Shown piece after piece: positions 51,609 to 60,301 of a stretch of 64,000 nucleotides of DNA. The stretch is from Bacillus_BE sp042263505 (GTDB lineage: Bacteria; Bacillota; Bacilli; Bacillales; Cytobacillaceae). Position 1 is the stretch's first letter. Each line of letters starts with the position of its first letter. A program made the position numbers and the translations under genes. The notes beneath the pieces were generated by a model, which searched no databases, was not told the DNA's origin, and saw only the letters and a program-made list of their open reading frames with translations. The stretch covers positions 62,001 to 126,000 of the forward strand of contig NZ_JBHKFI010000006.1 of assembly GCF_042263505.1 (NCBI RefSeq), written 5' to 3'.

Positions 51609-53834
51609 ATGGAACAATGGAAAGGTTTTATTAATGGACCTTGGCAAGAAGAAGTTAACGTACGTGACTTCATCCAAAAAAACTTTACTCCTTATGTAGG
51701 TAATGATTCTTTCTTAGAGGGACCAACTGAAGCTACAAATGAATTATGGAAACAAGTTTTAGAACTATCTAAAAAAGAACGTGAAAATGGCGGCGTTCTT
51801 GATGCTGATACTGAAATCGTTTCAACCATTACTTCTCATGGCCCTGGTTATTTAAATAAAGAAACTGAAAAAGTTGTTGGTTTCCAAACTGATAAACCAT
51901 TCAAACGTTCACTTCAAATCTTCGGTGGAACAAGAATGGCAAAACAAGCTCTTGCCGAATATGGCTTTGAACTTGATAAAGAAGTTGAACGCATCTTTAC
52001 TGACTACCGTAAAACTCATAACCAAGGTGTATTTGATGCTTATACTCCAGAAATGAGAGCTGCTCGTCACGTGGGTATTATCACTGGTCTTCCAGATGCT
52101 TATGGTCGTGGACGTATCATCGGTGACTATCGTCGTGTTGCATTATACGGTGTAGACTTCTTAATGCAAGAAAAACAAAAAGACTTCGCTGTCACTGGCG
52201 ATGTAATGTCTGAAGATGTTATCCGTCTTCGTGAAGAATTAAGTGAACAATATCGCGCATTAAAAGAACTTAAACAATTAGCTGCTTCATATGGTTTCGA
52301 CATTTCTAAACCAGCAACCAATGCAAGAGAAGCTTTCCAATGGTTATACTTTGGTTATTTAGCAGCAGTTAAACAACAAAACGGTGCGGCAATGAGCTTA
52401 GGCCGTGTATCTACTTTCTTAGATATCTACATTGAAAGAGACTTACAAAATGGTGTCTTAACTGAACAAGAAGTTCAAGAAATCGTTGACCACTTCATCA
52501 TGAAACTTCGCCTTGTAAAATTTGCTCGTACTCCTGAGTACAACGAACTTTACAGTGGTGACCCAACTTGGGTAACAGAATCAATCGGTGGTATCGGCGA
52601 AGATGGTCGTGCTCTTGTAACGAAGAACTCTTTCCGTTTCTTACACACATTAAGCAATTTAGGACCAGCTCCAGAACCAAACTTAACAGTTCTTTGGTCT
52701 TCTCGCCTACCTGAAAACTTTAAGAAATTCTGTGCGAATGTTTCGATTGAAACAAGCTCAATTCAATATGAAAACGATGATATCATGCGCCCAGAATATG
52801 GCGATGACTACGGAATTGCTTGCTGTGTATCCGCAATGGAAATCGGTAAACAAATGCAATTCTTCGGTGCTCGTGCGAACCTTGCAAAAACTTTATTATA
52901 TGCAATCAATGGTAATGTTGATGAAAAACATAAAATTCAAGTTGGACCAGCATATGCCCCTATTACTTCTGATGTATTAGATTACGATGAAGTTATGGAA
53001 AAATTTGATAAATCCATGGATTGGTTGGCTGGACTTTACATCAACACTTTAAATATCATTCACTATATGCATGATAAGTACAGCTATGAAAGCATTGAAA
53101 TGGCTCTTCATGATACAAAGATCCTTCGTACAATGGCAACTGGTATCGCAGGACTCAGCGTTGTAGCTGACTCATTAAGCGCAATCAAGTATGCAAAAGT
53201 TAAACCTATCCGCGATGAAAACGGTATTGCAGTTGATTTCGAAATTGAAGGCGACTTCCCTAAATACGGAAACAACGATGATCGCGTAGATAGCATCGCT
53301 GTAGGAATTGTTAAGAGCTTCATGAAAAAGCTTCGTAAACATAAAACATATCGTGATTCTATGCACACAATGTCAATCTTAACGATTACTTCTAACGTTG
53401 TATATGGTAAGAAAACAGGTAACACACCTGATGGACGTCGTGCTGGCGAACCATTAGCACCAGGAGCTAACCCAATGCATGGTCGTGATACAAAAGGAGC
53501 ACTAGCTTCCCTATCATCTGTTGCAAAAATTCCTTACAGCTATTCAATGGATGGAATTTCAAATACCTTCTCAATGGTACCTAAAGCACTCGGTAAAGAA
53601 GATGAATCACGCGTTTCTAACTTAGTATCGATCTTAGACGGTTATACTAAGAAACAAGGTCATCATCTAAATGTTAACGTATTTAATAGAGAAACTTTAT
53701 TAGATGCTATGGAGCATCCAGAAGAATATCCACAATTAACCATTCGTGTATCTGGATATGCTGTTAACTTCATTAAATTGACTAGAGAACAACAAATGGA
53801 TGTCATCAACCGTACATTCCATGAATCAATGTAA
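51609..53834 (+). CDS. pflB: formate acetyltransferase (pyruvate formate-lyase)
   Basis: A 741-residue glycyl-radical enzyme converting pyruvate and CoA to acetyl-CoA and formate under anaerobic conditions. The catalytic pair Cys405-Cys406 lies in GIACCVSAMEIGKQ, and the radical Gly716 in IRVSGYAVNFIKLT. Other markers are 'KTHNQGVFDAYTPEMRAARH' and PLAPGANPMHGRD. The ATG at 51609 is placed better behind AGAGGTG than the one two codons earlier. Codon usage is strongly biased (CGT, GGT, GAA), fitting high expression. The activase gene pflA follows 70 bp later. Confidence 0.96.
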   Translation: MEQWKGFINGPWQEEVNVRDFIQKNFTPYVGNDSFLEGPTEATNELWKQVLELSKKERENGGVLDADTEIVSTITSHGPGYLNKETEKVVGFQTDKPFKRSLQIFGGTRMAKQALAEYGFELDKEVERIFTDYRKTHNQGVFDAYTPEMRAARHVGIITGLPDAYGRGRIIGDYRRVALYGVDFLMQEKQKDFAVTGDVMSEDVIRLREELSEQYRALKELKQLAASYGFDISKPATNAREAFQWLYFGYLAAVKQQNGAAMSLGRVSTFLDIYIERDLQNGVLTEQEVQEIVDHFIMKLRLVKFARTPEYNELYSGDPTWVTESIGGIGEDGRALVTKNSFRFLHTLSNLGPAPEPNLTVLWSSRLPENFKKFCANVSIETSSIQYENDDIMRPEYGDDYGIACCVSAMEIGKQMQFFGARANLAKTLLYAINGNVDEKHKIQVGPAYAPITSDVLDYDEVMEKFDKSMDWLAGLYINTLNIIHYMHDKYSYESIEMALHDTKILRTMATGIAGLSVVADSLSAIKYAKVKPIRDENGIAVDFEIEGDFPKYGNNDDRVDSIAVGIVKSFMKKLRKHKTYRDSMHTMSILTITSNVVYGKKTGNTPDGRRAGEPLAPGANPMHGRDTKGALASLSSVAKIPYSYSMDGISNTFSMVPKALGKEDESRVSNLVSILDGYTKKQGHHLNVNVFNRETLLDAMEHPEEYPQLTIRVSGYAVNFIKLTREQQMDVINRTFHESM

Positions 53835-53904
53835 TTAAAACAAATATCTTGGGAGTCTGCCTTCTTTAGGCACTCCCCTCTTATATATGAAAGGGGTAAT
53901 CATC

Positions 53905-54636
53905 ATGAACGGAAACATTCATTCTATCGAATCTTTTGGAACAGTTGACGGACCAGGCATCCGTTACGTCGTATTTACACAAGGCTGCCTTTTGCGCTGT
54001 CAGTTTTGCCATAATGCCGATACTTGGGAAATTGGGACAGGTAAAGAAATGAGTGTTTCCGAAATCATCGATGATTTAAAAACCTACCTTCCTTTTATTG
54101 AATCATCGGGCGGTGGTATCACTGTTAGCGGTGGCGAACCATTGCTACAAATTCCTTTTTTAATTGAATTGTTTAAAGAATGCAAAAAGCTTGGTATTCA
54201 TACGACCATTGATTCTTCCGGCGGGTGTTACTCCCAAGCTCCCCATTTTCAGGAGCAGCTGAAAGAACTCATGGAATATACGGATCTCATTCTTTTGGAC
54301 CTGAAACAAATCAATCGAAAAAGACATATTTCCCTAACTGGTATGGCCAATGATCACATCTTGGAGTTTGCTCGTTTCTTATCCAATATTAAAAAGCCTA
54401 TCTGGATTCGACACGTATTAGTGCCAACTATTACGGATATTGATGAAGATCTTGAAAAGTTAGGGGAATTTATTGGTACATTGCAAAATGTTGAAAAAGT
54501 CGAAATCCTCCCTTACCATAAACTTGGGGTTTACAAATGGGAAACACTTGGACTTGACTATCCATTAAAGGGAATCGAACCACCAAGTGAAGATCGGGTT
54601 CAGCATGCTTATGAAACATTAACCAAATATTTATAA
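53905..54636 (+). CDS. pflA: pyruvate formate-lyase activating enzyme
   Basis: A 243-residue radical-SAM enzyme that installs the glycyl radical on PflB. The Fe-S motif is GCLLRCQFCHN (Cys28, Cys32, Cys35), followed by 'SGGGITVSGGEPLLQ' for SAM binding and 'DLILLDLKQINRKRHISLTG'. The ATG at 53905 is eight bases after AAAGGGG; an ATG six codons upstream overlaps that site. It is cotranscribed with pflB and ends at a strong terminator. Confidence 0.95.
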   Translation: MNGNIHSIESFGTVDGPGIRYVVFTQGCLLRCQFCHNADTWEIGTGKEMSVSEIIDDLKTYLPFIESSGGGITVSGGEPLLQIPFLIELFKECKKLGIHTTIDSSGGCYSQAPHFQEQLKELMEYTDLILLDLKQINRKRHISLTGMANDHILEFARFLSNIKKPIWIRHVLVPTITDIDEDLEKLGEFIGTLQNVEKVEILPYHKLGVYKWETLGLDYPLKGIEPPSEDRVQHAYETLTKYL

Positions 54637-54646
54637 ACCACTCATA

Positions 54647-54683
54647 CAAAAAGCTGCACATTTCTCTTGTGCAGCTTTTTTAA
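54647..54683 (+). terminator. terminator after pflA
   Basis: AAAAAGCTGCACA...TGTGCAGCTTTTTT stem and T run. Confidence 0.88.
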
Positions 54684-54784
54684 TAAAGCCATTTCCCCTG
54701 CTGACTAAAGAAAAACATAAGAATGACTCACTAATTCACAGCAAACTATTCTCATTTCAGAACACATTGGGTATAATATAAATA

Positions 54785-54932
54785 TCTTTAAACATATAGT
54801 AAAAAAGACCGATTGATGATGGTAACACCAATCAGTCGATGTAATAGTCGGTTCCCTTCAAGGGGGATCAGCAATAAGCGGAATAATCCACCTCATAGCC
54901 GGTTAGCTCAAGGGTGGGTTATTTTTTTTGGT
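54785..54932 (+). ncRNA. putative antisense antitoxin RNA
   Basis: A promoter-like TATAAT at 54772-54777 with TTCTCA 17 bp upstream would start an RNA near 54785. AATAATCCACC...GGGTGGGTTATT followed by eight T (about 54888-54930) is a full terminator on the plus strand. This RNA of about 148 nt would be complementary to the 3' untranslated region and last codons of the toxin mRNA on the other strand. It also carries CTCAAGGGTGG, a copy of a block in the toxin 5' leader. Confidence 0.6.
54801..54837 (-). terminator. terminator of the toxin mRNA
   Basis: Minus strand: GACTGATTGGTG-TTAC-CATCATCAATCGGTC followed by TTTTTT. Confidence 0.75.
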
Positions 54933-55002
54933 TAAATGACAATACGGCTAAAATTAAGCTCGTAAAAGCACAGGAAAACATTAATGCTTCAAAAACCGTC
55001 AC
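54919..55002 (-). CDS. holin-like type I toxin peptide
   Basis: A 27-residue peptide: GTG-initiated MTVFEALMFSCAFTSLILAV, then LSFNQKK. It has one membrane helix and a basic end, the pattern of the TxpA/BsrG-related putative holin-like toxins (MTVYEALM... ...QKK). AAAGGGGGTGG precedes the GTG. In the leader CATCCCC can pair with GGGGGTG, hiding this ribosome site. The gene is too short for standard gene finders. Promoter and terminator on the minus strand and an antisense RNA on the plus strand complete a type I toxin-antitoxin module. Confidence 0.75.
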   Translation of the reverse strand: MTVFEALMFSCAFTSLILAVLSFNQKK

Positions 55003-55066
55003 AGCACCACCCCCTTTCATTGGGGATGAGCTGACCACCCTTGAGTCTCCAATCTATTACTACATA

Positions 55067-55072
55067 AGTATA
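55067..55072 (-). promoter_or_regulatory. extended -10 promoter of the toxin gene
   Basis: Minus strand TGC-TATACT, an extended -10 about 65 bp upstream of the toxin start. The predicted leader (about 58 nt) contains CTCAAGGGTGG, an exact complement of CCACCCTTGAG in the toxin 3' region. The remaining 55090-55345 is AT-rich with nothing recognised. Confidence 0.55.
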
Positions 55073-55345
55073 GCAAAAACAACGAACATACGCTCTATTT
55101 TTATCGAGAATTTGTATATTTTCTACTATTATGGTACCTTTGGAAAAATTAATCTAATTTATTCGCAAATTCAAAACATATTCCCGATAATGCTTTTTTA
55201 TCCCGAATTTCTAACATTATTCACGAAATGAAATGCTTCTTCGTGATTTTCAAATTTACTAGCGAAAAATATATCCCTTTTCCGCAATTATTTCACCTGC
55301 GAAACTAAACGTAAACCCGCAATCACTTCTTCATTGCATTCATTC

Positions 55346-55387
55346 CAAAAAAAGAACCCAAAAAGTCAAAGCTTTTTCAGGTTCCTT
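55346..55387 (-). terminator. terminator after nadE
   Basis: Minus strand: GGAACCTGAAAAAG...CTTTTTGGGTTC followed by a T run. Confidence 0.8.
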
Positions 55388-55393
55388 TTAGAA

Positions 55394-56218
55394 CTATTTC
55401 TTCCACCACTCATCAAACATCGACGCCGGAAGTTGTCTCTTATGTTCAGTTGCTTGATAACGTTTTTCGATTGCCTCTGCAATTTCACGTGATACTTGTT
55501 TACCTTCTAAATAATCATCAAGCTCATCATAGCTAATGCCTAGTTCTGTTTCGTCTGCCTGACCTGGATTATGGTCTAAAAGGTCTGCAGTCGGGACTTT
55601 CAGATACAATTTTTCATCTGCTCCAAGTTCCTTAAGCAGTGCTTTTCCCTGGCGCTTTGATAAACCGGATAATGGTAAAAGATCTGTTCCCCCATCACCA
55701 TACTTTGTGAAAAATCCGGTAACAGCCTCAGCTGCATGGTCGGTGCCAACGACAAGCAATCCTTCTTGCCCACCAATAGCATATTGGGCAATCATTCTCA
55801 TTCTTGCTTTGACATTCCCTTTATGATAGTCACGTAAGGCTTCTCCTTTCGTAATCGAATCATATTCTTTTTGTAAATCATCGACTGCCTCTTTAACATT
55901 AAAGACATATTCTTCGTCAGCTTGGATAAATGTCAAAGACCTTTGGGCATCTTCTTCATCCTTTTGTACCCCATAAGGAAGACGCACAGCAATGAATTTA
56001 GCCAAAAAGCCTGCTTCTCTTAACTCTTCCACAGCAAGCTGAGATAAACGGCCTGCGAGCGTTGAATCCTGGCCTCCGCTAATCCCAAGTACCAGTCCTT
56101 TTGCATTCGTTTTTTTGACATATTCTTTTAAAAAATTGATTCTTTCACGAATTTCTAGTTTTGGATCAATCATTGGTTTCACATGTAAGGCTTGGATAAT
56201 GGTTTCTTGTAAGTTCAA
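55394..56218 (-). CDS. nadE: ammonia-dependent NAD synthetase
   Basis: A 274-residue enzyme that amidates nicotinate adenine dinucleotide to NAD. The ATP pyrophosphatase P-loop is LGISGGQDSTLAGRLSQLAV. 'GTDHAAEAVTGFFTKYGDGG' and LPLSGLSKRQGKALLKELGA are family signatures. Length matches bacterial NadE (about 272). The start is TTG at 56218, seven bases after AGGAGG. It is the second gene of a pncB-nadE operon (42-bp gap), joining salvage of nicotinate to the last NAD step. Confidence 0.95.
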   Translation of the reverse strand: MNLQETIIQALHVKPMIDPKLEIRERINFLKEYVKKTNAKGLVLGISGGQDSTLAGRLSQLAVEELREAGFLAKFIAVRLPYGVQKDEEDAQRSLTFIQADEEYVFNVKEAVDDLQKEYDSITKGEALRDYHKGNVKARMRMIAQYAIGGQEGLLVVGTDHAAEAVTGFFTKYGDGGTDLLPLSGLSKRQGKALLKELGADEKLYLKVPTADLLDHNPGQADETELGISYDELDDYLEGKQVSREIAEAIEKRYQATEHKRQLPASMFDEWWKK

Positions 56219-56260
56219 AATTTTTCCTCCTTTTTAAAAAAGTTAAATTGTATCTCTTCT

Positions 56261-57718
56261 TTAAAATCCAAATTTTTGCTTCACCTTTTCAATGTTTGCC
56301 ATTTTGTTTTCCCAGCATTTTTGACTTAAATCAACTGGATATTGCTCAGGATTTAAAGAACGCTTATATTCATCCCAAAGGACCTCAAGGTTTTCAGCCG
56401 CATAGGCTTGTATCTCTTGAATCGTTGGGACTTGATAGACTAATTTTCCATTGATAAAAATATCCTGATGAAGCTCTTTTGCTTCAAAATCCGTCACGAA
56501 TTTACTGATGTATGTATGAATTGGATGGAACATTTTCAATTTTTCTTCTGTCTGCGGATTTTCATCATCTAAGGTAATATAATCGCCTTCAGATTTATTA
56601 TTATTCTTATTAATGATTCGATAAACTCTCTTCATTCCAGGAGTTGTAAGTTTTTCCGGATTTCCACTGATTTTGATGGTATCAGTCATTTGCCCATTTT
56701 CATCCTCAATTGCAACTAATTTATATACACCACCTAATGCGGCTTGATCATATGCGGTAATAAGCTTTGTTCCAATACCCCACATATCGATTTTCGCCCC
56801 TTGTGTTTTTAGGTTCATAATTGTATATTCATCTAAATCATTGGAAGCAACAATCATTGCATTAGGAAATCCAGCCTCATCAAGCATTTTTCTAGCCTTT
56901 TTGGAAAGGTAAGCAAGGTCTCCACTGTCTAAGCGAATGCCAATGAAATTGATTGTATCGCCTAATTCCTTGGCAACTTTAATGGCCGTTGGTACTCCGG
57001 ATTTTAACGTATCATACGTATCCACAAGAAAGACACAGTTCTTATGTGTGGCTGCGTATTTTTTAAAGGCAATGTATTCATCCTTATAGGCTTGCACAAG
57101 GGCATGGGCATGGGTACCTGACACAGGGATTCCAAAGAGCTTTCCTGCTCTTACATTGGATGATGATTCAAACCCTCCAATATAGGCAGCACGTGTTCCC
57201 CAAATGGCTGCATCTAACTCATGTGCTCGTCTTGAACCAAATTCCATGGCAGTTTCATCGCCAACTACCTGCTTAATTCTAGATGCTTTCGTTGCAATTA
57301 ATGTTTGATAATTCACAATATTTAATATAGCTGTCTCAATAATTTGTGCCTCTGCCAATGGAGCTTCTATTCTTAATAACGGTTCATTTCCGAAAACAAG
57401 TTCACCTTCCACCATAGAGCGAACGTTCCCAGTAAAACGAATCGTGCTTAAATAATCAATAAATTCTGGTGCATATTCTAGTTCATTTTTTAAGTATTCT
57501 AAATCACTTTCACTGAAACGGAAGTTCTCCAAGTATTGGATGACTCTCTCTAGCCCTGCGAAGACAGCATATCCGTTTCCGAAAGGAAGTCTGCGAAAAT
57601 AAACATCAAATACTGCATTTCGATGATGAATTCCATCTCTCCAATACGTCTCTACCATATTAATTTGGTACAAATCTGTATGTAGAGTGAAACTATCATC
57701 TTCATATTGCGTGGTCAT
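56261..57718 (-). CDS. pncB: nicotinate phosphoribosyltransferase
   Basis: A 485-residue enzyme converting nicotinate and PRPP to nicotinate mononucleotide. Markers are DLYQINMVETYWRDGIHHRN at the N-terminus, 'EFGSRRAHELDAAIWGTRAA', 'GIPVSGTHAHALVQAYKDE', 'LDSGDLAYLSKKARKMLDEA' and 'VASNDLDEYTIMNL'. GGAGG precedes the ATG. It is first in the operon with nadE and divergent from bioY. No NiaR operator was recognised. Confidence 0.95.
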   Translation of the reverse strand: MTTQYEDDSFTLHTDLYQINMVETYWRDGIHHRNAVFDVYFRRLPFGNGYAVFAGLERVIQYLENFRFSESDLEYLKNELEYAPEFIDYLSTIRFTGNVRSMVEGELVFGNEPLLRIEAPLAEAQIIETAILNIVNYQTLIATKASRIKQVVGDETAMEFGSRRAHELDAAIWGTRAAYIGGFESSSNVRAGKLFGIPVSGTHAHALVQAYKDEYIAFKKYAATHKNCVFLVDTYDTLKSGVPTAIKVAKELGDTINFIGIRLDSGDLAYLSKKARKMLDEAGFPNAMIVASNDLDEYTIMNLKTQGAKIDMWGIGTKLITAYDQAALGGVYKLVAIEDENGQMTDTIKISGNPEKLTTPGMKRVYRIINKNNNKSEGDYITLDDENPQTEEKLKMFHPIHTYISKFVTDFEAKELHQDIFINGKLVYQVPTIQEIQAYAAENLEVLWDEYKRSLNPEQYPVDLSQKCWENKMANIEKVKQKFGF

Positions 57719-57924
57719 TTTATTTACCTCCTGAAATTCTCTAAAGCATTATTCATTTTATTCATGAGTATGGTTTCTCTATACTTTTTTAGCCCCTCAT
57801 AGATGCATGATTTACTGTGAAATCTTCCTATAAATATGCAACAAATTTTATCATATCAAAATCAAGAATAATATGACATGAAATTACTTTAATTTTTTGT
57901 AAAGGACTTTTTATTATCATACTA

Positions 57925-57990
57925 TTGACATTTATTTCTGTAAACTTTATAGTAGTTATTGTCAACTTATTTAATTAAATGGTTTACATA
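57925..57990 (+). promoter_or_regulatory. bioY promoter with BirA operator
   Basis: TTGACA (57925-57930) and TATAGT (57948-57953) are spaced by 17 bp. Start would be near 57960. TATTGTCAAC (57957-57966), 14 bases, then GGTTTACATA (57981-57990) form an imperfect inverted pair of the BirA type (TTGTnAAC...GGTTTACA). The operator thus covers the start point, allowing repression when biotin is plentiful. Confidence 0.75.
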
Positions 57991-58009
57991 TATCGAGGAG
58001 GAAAGAGAC

Positions 58010-58588
58010 ATGACGAAAGAGAATCGGAAGCTTCGATCCATGATTATTACAGCCCTTTTTGCTGCCATTATTGGTGTATTAGCCCAAATTACGATCCCGC
58101 TTCCACTAGTACCAATCACTGGACAAACATTAGCCATTGGCTTAGCTGCCACCATTTTAGGTTCTCGTTACGGAACCTTATCGGCTATTTTATATTTGAT
58201 TATTGGAGCAGTTGGTGTTCCAGTATTTGCTGAATTCTCCGGTGGATTATCTGTTTTATTTGGAACAACAGGAGGCTATCTGGTTGGTTTTATCCCATCC
58301 ACCTTCCTTATTGGATTCTATTTGGAGAAAACGAAGTATACTGTTTTCCATGCAGTTATTGCCAATTTAATTGGAATGGTTGTGACCCTTATCTTTGGTA
58401 CGGTTTGGCTCAAGGTAGCGGCCGATCTAACTTGGACAGCAGCAATTACAGGAGGTCTCACTCCATTTCTCATCGTCGGAGTCATTAAGGCTATACTCGC
58501 CGCTTGGGTCGGAATTTTAATCCGCAAGCGACTAATATCCGCCAAGCTTTTATTTAATCTTGATTCTGATATAAAACAGTCTGCCTAA
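58010..58588 (+). CDS. bioY: biotin transporter BioY
   Basis: A 192-residue integral membrane substrate-binding (S) component of an ECF-type biotin importer with six helices. Markers are 'GVLAQITIPLPLVPITGQTL', 'AIGLAATILGSRYGTLSAIL', 'YLIIGAVGVPVFAEFSGGL' and 'GTTGGYLVGFIPSTFLIG'. The ATG at 58010 follows GAGGAGG. A consensus promoter overlapped by a BirA-type operator lies upstream. No EcfA or EcfT genes are adjacent, as is usual for solitary BioY. A terminator follows. Confidence 0.94.
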   Translation: MTKENRKLRSMIITALFAAIIGVLAQITIPLPLVPITGQTLAIGLAATILGSRYGTLSAILYLIIGAVGVPVFAEFSGGLSVLFGTTGGYLVGFIPSTFLIGFYLEKTKYTVFHAVIANLIGMVVTLIFGTVWLKVAADLTWTAAITGGLTPFLIVGVIKAILAAWVGILIRKRLISAKLLFNLDSDIKQSA

Positions 58589-58619
58589 TTATTTACTATA
58601 TATGTCACCCAATCTTTTG

Positions 58620-58647
58620 CCGTCGACACTCGACGGTATTTTTTTTC
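58620..58647 (+). terminator. terminator after bioY
   Basis: CCGTCGA-CAC-TCGACGG followed by TATTTTTTTT. Confidence 0.85.
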
Positions 58648-58758
58648 GAAATCATGAATCCTTATCATCTTTCACTCGTATAATTAACTATTAAATTGAT
58701 TCCTTTCATATAATTATATATAATAATCTACATGCCCTAACTTATAGAGGTGAAAAGT

Positions 58759-59049
58759 TTGATTGATGGTATAATGGAATTTACTGATTTTTCAACAATT
58801 TACACATTGTACGTAGGAATCGTTTTTGGTCTTACTTTAAAATATTTTTGGCGATGGAAAATTGGCTATTCTTTTGTTGAATCCTTAAGTACATCATCGG
58901 AATTGGCCATAAACATTAGTAGTACTTCGTTTATTGTGAAAAGCTTTAGAAGTCTCAATCCTATCTTACACTTTATCATCAGATATGTCAGAAAAAAATA
59001 CGGTTCTACTGATGATCCGGAAGACTCACATTTCCTCTATCAACCTTAG
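58759..59049 (+). CDS. MifM-like translation-arrest regulatory peptide
   Basis: A 96-residue protein (TTG start, eight bases after AGAGG) with one N-terminal membrane helix (FSTIYTLYVGIVFGLTLKYF) and a C-terminus HFIIRYVRKKYGSTDDPED followed by SHFLYQP. Its length (95 in B. subtilis), topology, position directly upstream of yidC2, a basic stretch followed by an acidic DDPED and SHFL end all parallel MifM, whose nascent chain arrests at NDEEDAGSHWL when membrane insertion fails. The stop is 36 bp before yidC2. The last codons can pair with the yidC2 ribosome site. Homology is inferred from layout and a short C-terminal similarity. Confidence 0.72.
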   Translation: MIDGIMEFTDFSTIYTLYVGIVFGLTLKYFWRWKIGYSFVESLSTSSELAINISSTSFIVKSFRSLNPILHFIIRYVRKKYGSTDDPEDSHFLYQP

Positions 59050-59076
59050 AAAAACGATTATACAATTAGGAGGAAA
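59031..59076 (+). promoter_or_regulatory. stem that can sequester the yidC2 ribosome site
   Basis: TTTCCTCTA at 59031-59039, inside the last codons of the mifM-like gene, can pair with TAG-G-AGGAAA at 59067-59076, which includes the AGGAGG of yidC2 (one bulged G). A ribosome stalled near the end of the upstream gene would cover the left arm and free the ribosome site. Confidence 0.65.
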
Positions 59077-59085
59077 AATTTTAAA

Positions 59086-59886
59086 ATGAAAAAGTATAAA
59101 AATATTCTTTTAAGTTTACTACTTGCTGTAACTGCTGTTTTCCTATCAGCCTGTGTGTCACAATCAAGCTACCAAAAGCCGGTAGGAAATCCAAATGGTT
59201 TCTTCCATAAAACTTTCGTAGAACCATTTGCTCATTTAATTCATGGATTTGCTGATTTCTTTGGCGGCAGCTATGGTTTTGCGATTATACTTTTAACACT
59301 TATCATTCGCTTGGTGCTCATGCCTCTTATGTTAAAGCAATTTAAGAGCCAACAGCATATGAAAGAAAAAATGGAAGTCTTAAAACCAGAAATGGATGAT
59401 ATTCAAAAGAAATTAAAGAAAACCAAAGATACAAAAGAGCAGCAAAAATTACAACAAGAAATGATGGCATTATATAAAAAACATAATGTCAATCCATTGC
59501 AAATGGGTTGTTTGCCTGTTATTATCCAAATGCCTATCTTGATGGGATTCTATTATGCAATTCGCGGATCAAGTGAAATTGCGAACCATGAATTTTTGTG
59601 GTTCAGTCTTGGAAGGCCAGATCTTTGGATTACTGCTCTAGCTGGGATTATCTATTATCTTCAGTTTAAGGTTTCAACAATCAATATGACATCAGACCAA
59701 CAAAAACAAATGAAATATATGGGCTTAATTTCACCAGTCATGATTGTAATGGTTTCTTTAAATGCTCCAGCAGCTCTTCCATTGTATTGGACCGTTGGGG
59801 GTACATTCTTAATCATTCAAACCCTCATCGCGAAAAAGCTTTATCAAAACAATCCTAAAAATGAAACAACCCCGAAAAAGGCTTAA
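59086..59886 (+). CDS. yidC2: membrane protein insertase YidC2 (YqjG type)
   Basis: A 266-residue Oxa1/YidC insertase. A lipoprotein-type signal (LLSLLLAVTAVFLSACVSQS) is followed by a short loop and five helices. Family markers include GFAIILLTLIIRLVLMPLML (with the conserved Arg), 'NVNPLQMGCLPVIIQMPILM' and 'NAPAALPLYWTVGGTFLIIQ'. It inserts membrane proteins alone or with SecYEG. Bacillus has two copies; the MifM-like gene upstream marks this one as the inducible YqjG/YidC2 copy. AGGAGG is about 12 bp before the ATG and lies in a possible stem. Confidence 0.93.
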   Translation: MKKYKNILLSLLLAVTAVFLSACVSQSSYQKPVGNPNGFFHKTFVEPFAHLIHGFADFFGGSYGFAIILLTLIIRLVLMPLMLKQFKSQQHMKEKMEVLKPEMDDIQKKLKKTKDTKEQQKLQQEMMALYKKHNVNPLQMGCLPVIIQMPILMGFYYAIRGSSEIANHEFLWFSLGRPDLWITALAGIIYYLQFKVSTINMTSDQQKQMKYMGLISPVMIVMVSLNAPAALPLYWTVGGTFLIIQTLIAKKLYQNNPKNETTPKKA

Positions 59887-59894
59887 TATAAAAT

Positions 59895-59928
59895 GGGAAG
59901 ACTCTGCAAAATAGAGCCTTCCTTTTTT
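59895..59928. terminator. bidirectional terminator
   Basis: GGAAGACTCT...AGAGCCTTCC followed by T6; between yidC2 and fluC. Confidence 0.75.
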
Positions 59929-59941
59929 ATTTCTCATTTCC

Positions 59942-60301
59942 TTAAAAATTCTTTCCTAGTAAAAAACCAACGTACGCTAATCCTATTCCAATAATATAGG
60001 TAACGCTAAAATATAAAATCAACTGTTTCATTTGCTTTTGATTCCAGAGCATAACTCCATCAACCTTCAATGTAGAAAAAGTCGTAAAAGCCCCCATAAA
60101 GCCCGTTCCCATAAGTGCATAAGTATAGTCGTTAACAGAAGCTCCCATTAGGAATCCTAATAGAAAGGCTCCAACTAAATTAACGATTAATGTACCAATC
60201 GGGATTTGTCGCCTGAATTTTTTCCCATAATTACTAACTATTAATCTGCAGATAGCACCAAGAAATCCTCCCAAACTGATAAGAAGTACTTTTATGATCA
60301 T
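59942..60301 (-). CDS. crcB2: fluoride channel FluC/CrcB, subunit 2
   Basis: A 119-residue four-helix membrane protein. Markers are 'LISLGGFLGAICRLIVSNY', 'IPIGTLIVNLVGAFLLGFLM' with the conserved Asn, and 'GFMGAFTTFSTLKVDGVML' with the TTFST phenylalanine box. FluC forms dual-topology dimers that export fluoride. It overlaps the preceding paralogue by four bases (ATGA), so the two are translationally coupled and probably form a heterodimer. Confidence 0.92.
   Translation of the reverse strand: MIIKVLLISLGGFLGAICRLIVSNYGKKFRRQIPIGTLIVNLVGAFLLGFLMGASVNDYTYALMGTGFMGAFTTFSTLKVDGVMLWNQKQMKQLILYFSVTYIIGIGLAYVGFLLGKNF

Noticed and set aside
57719..57924. NiaR-type operator upstream of pncB
   Set aside because: No convincing inverted repeat was found; only AT-rich sequence is seen.
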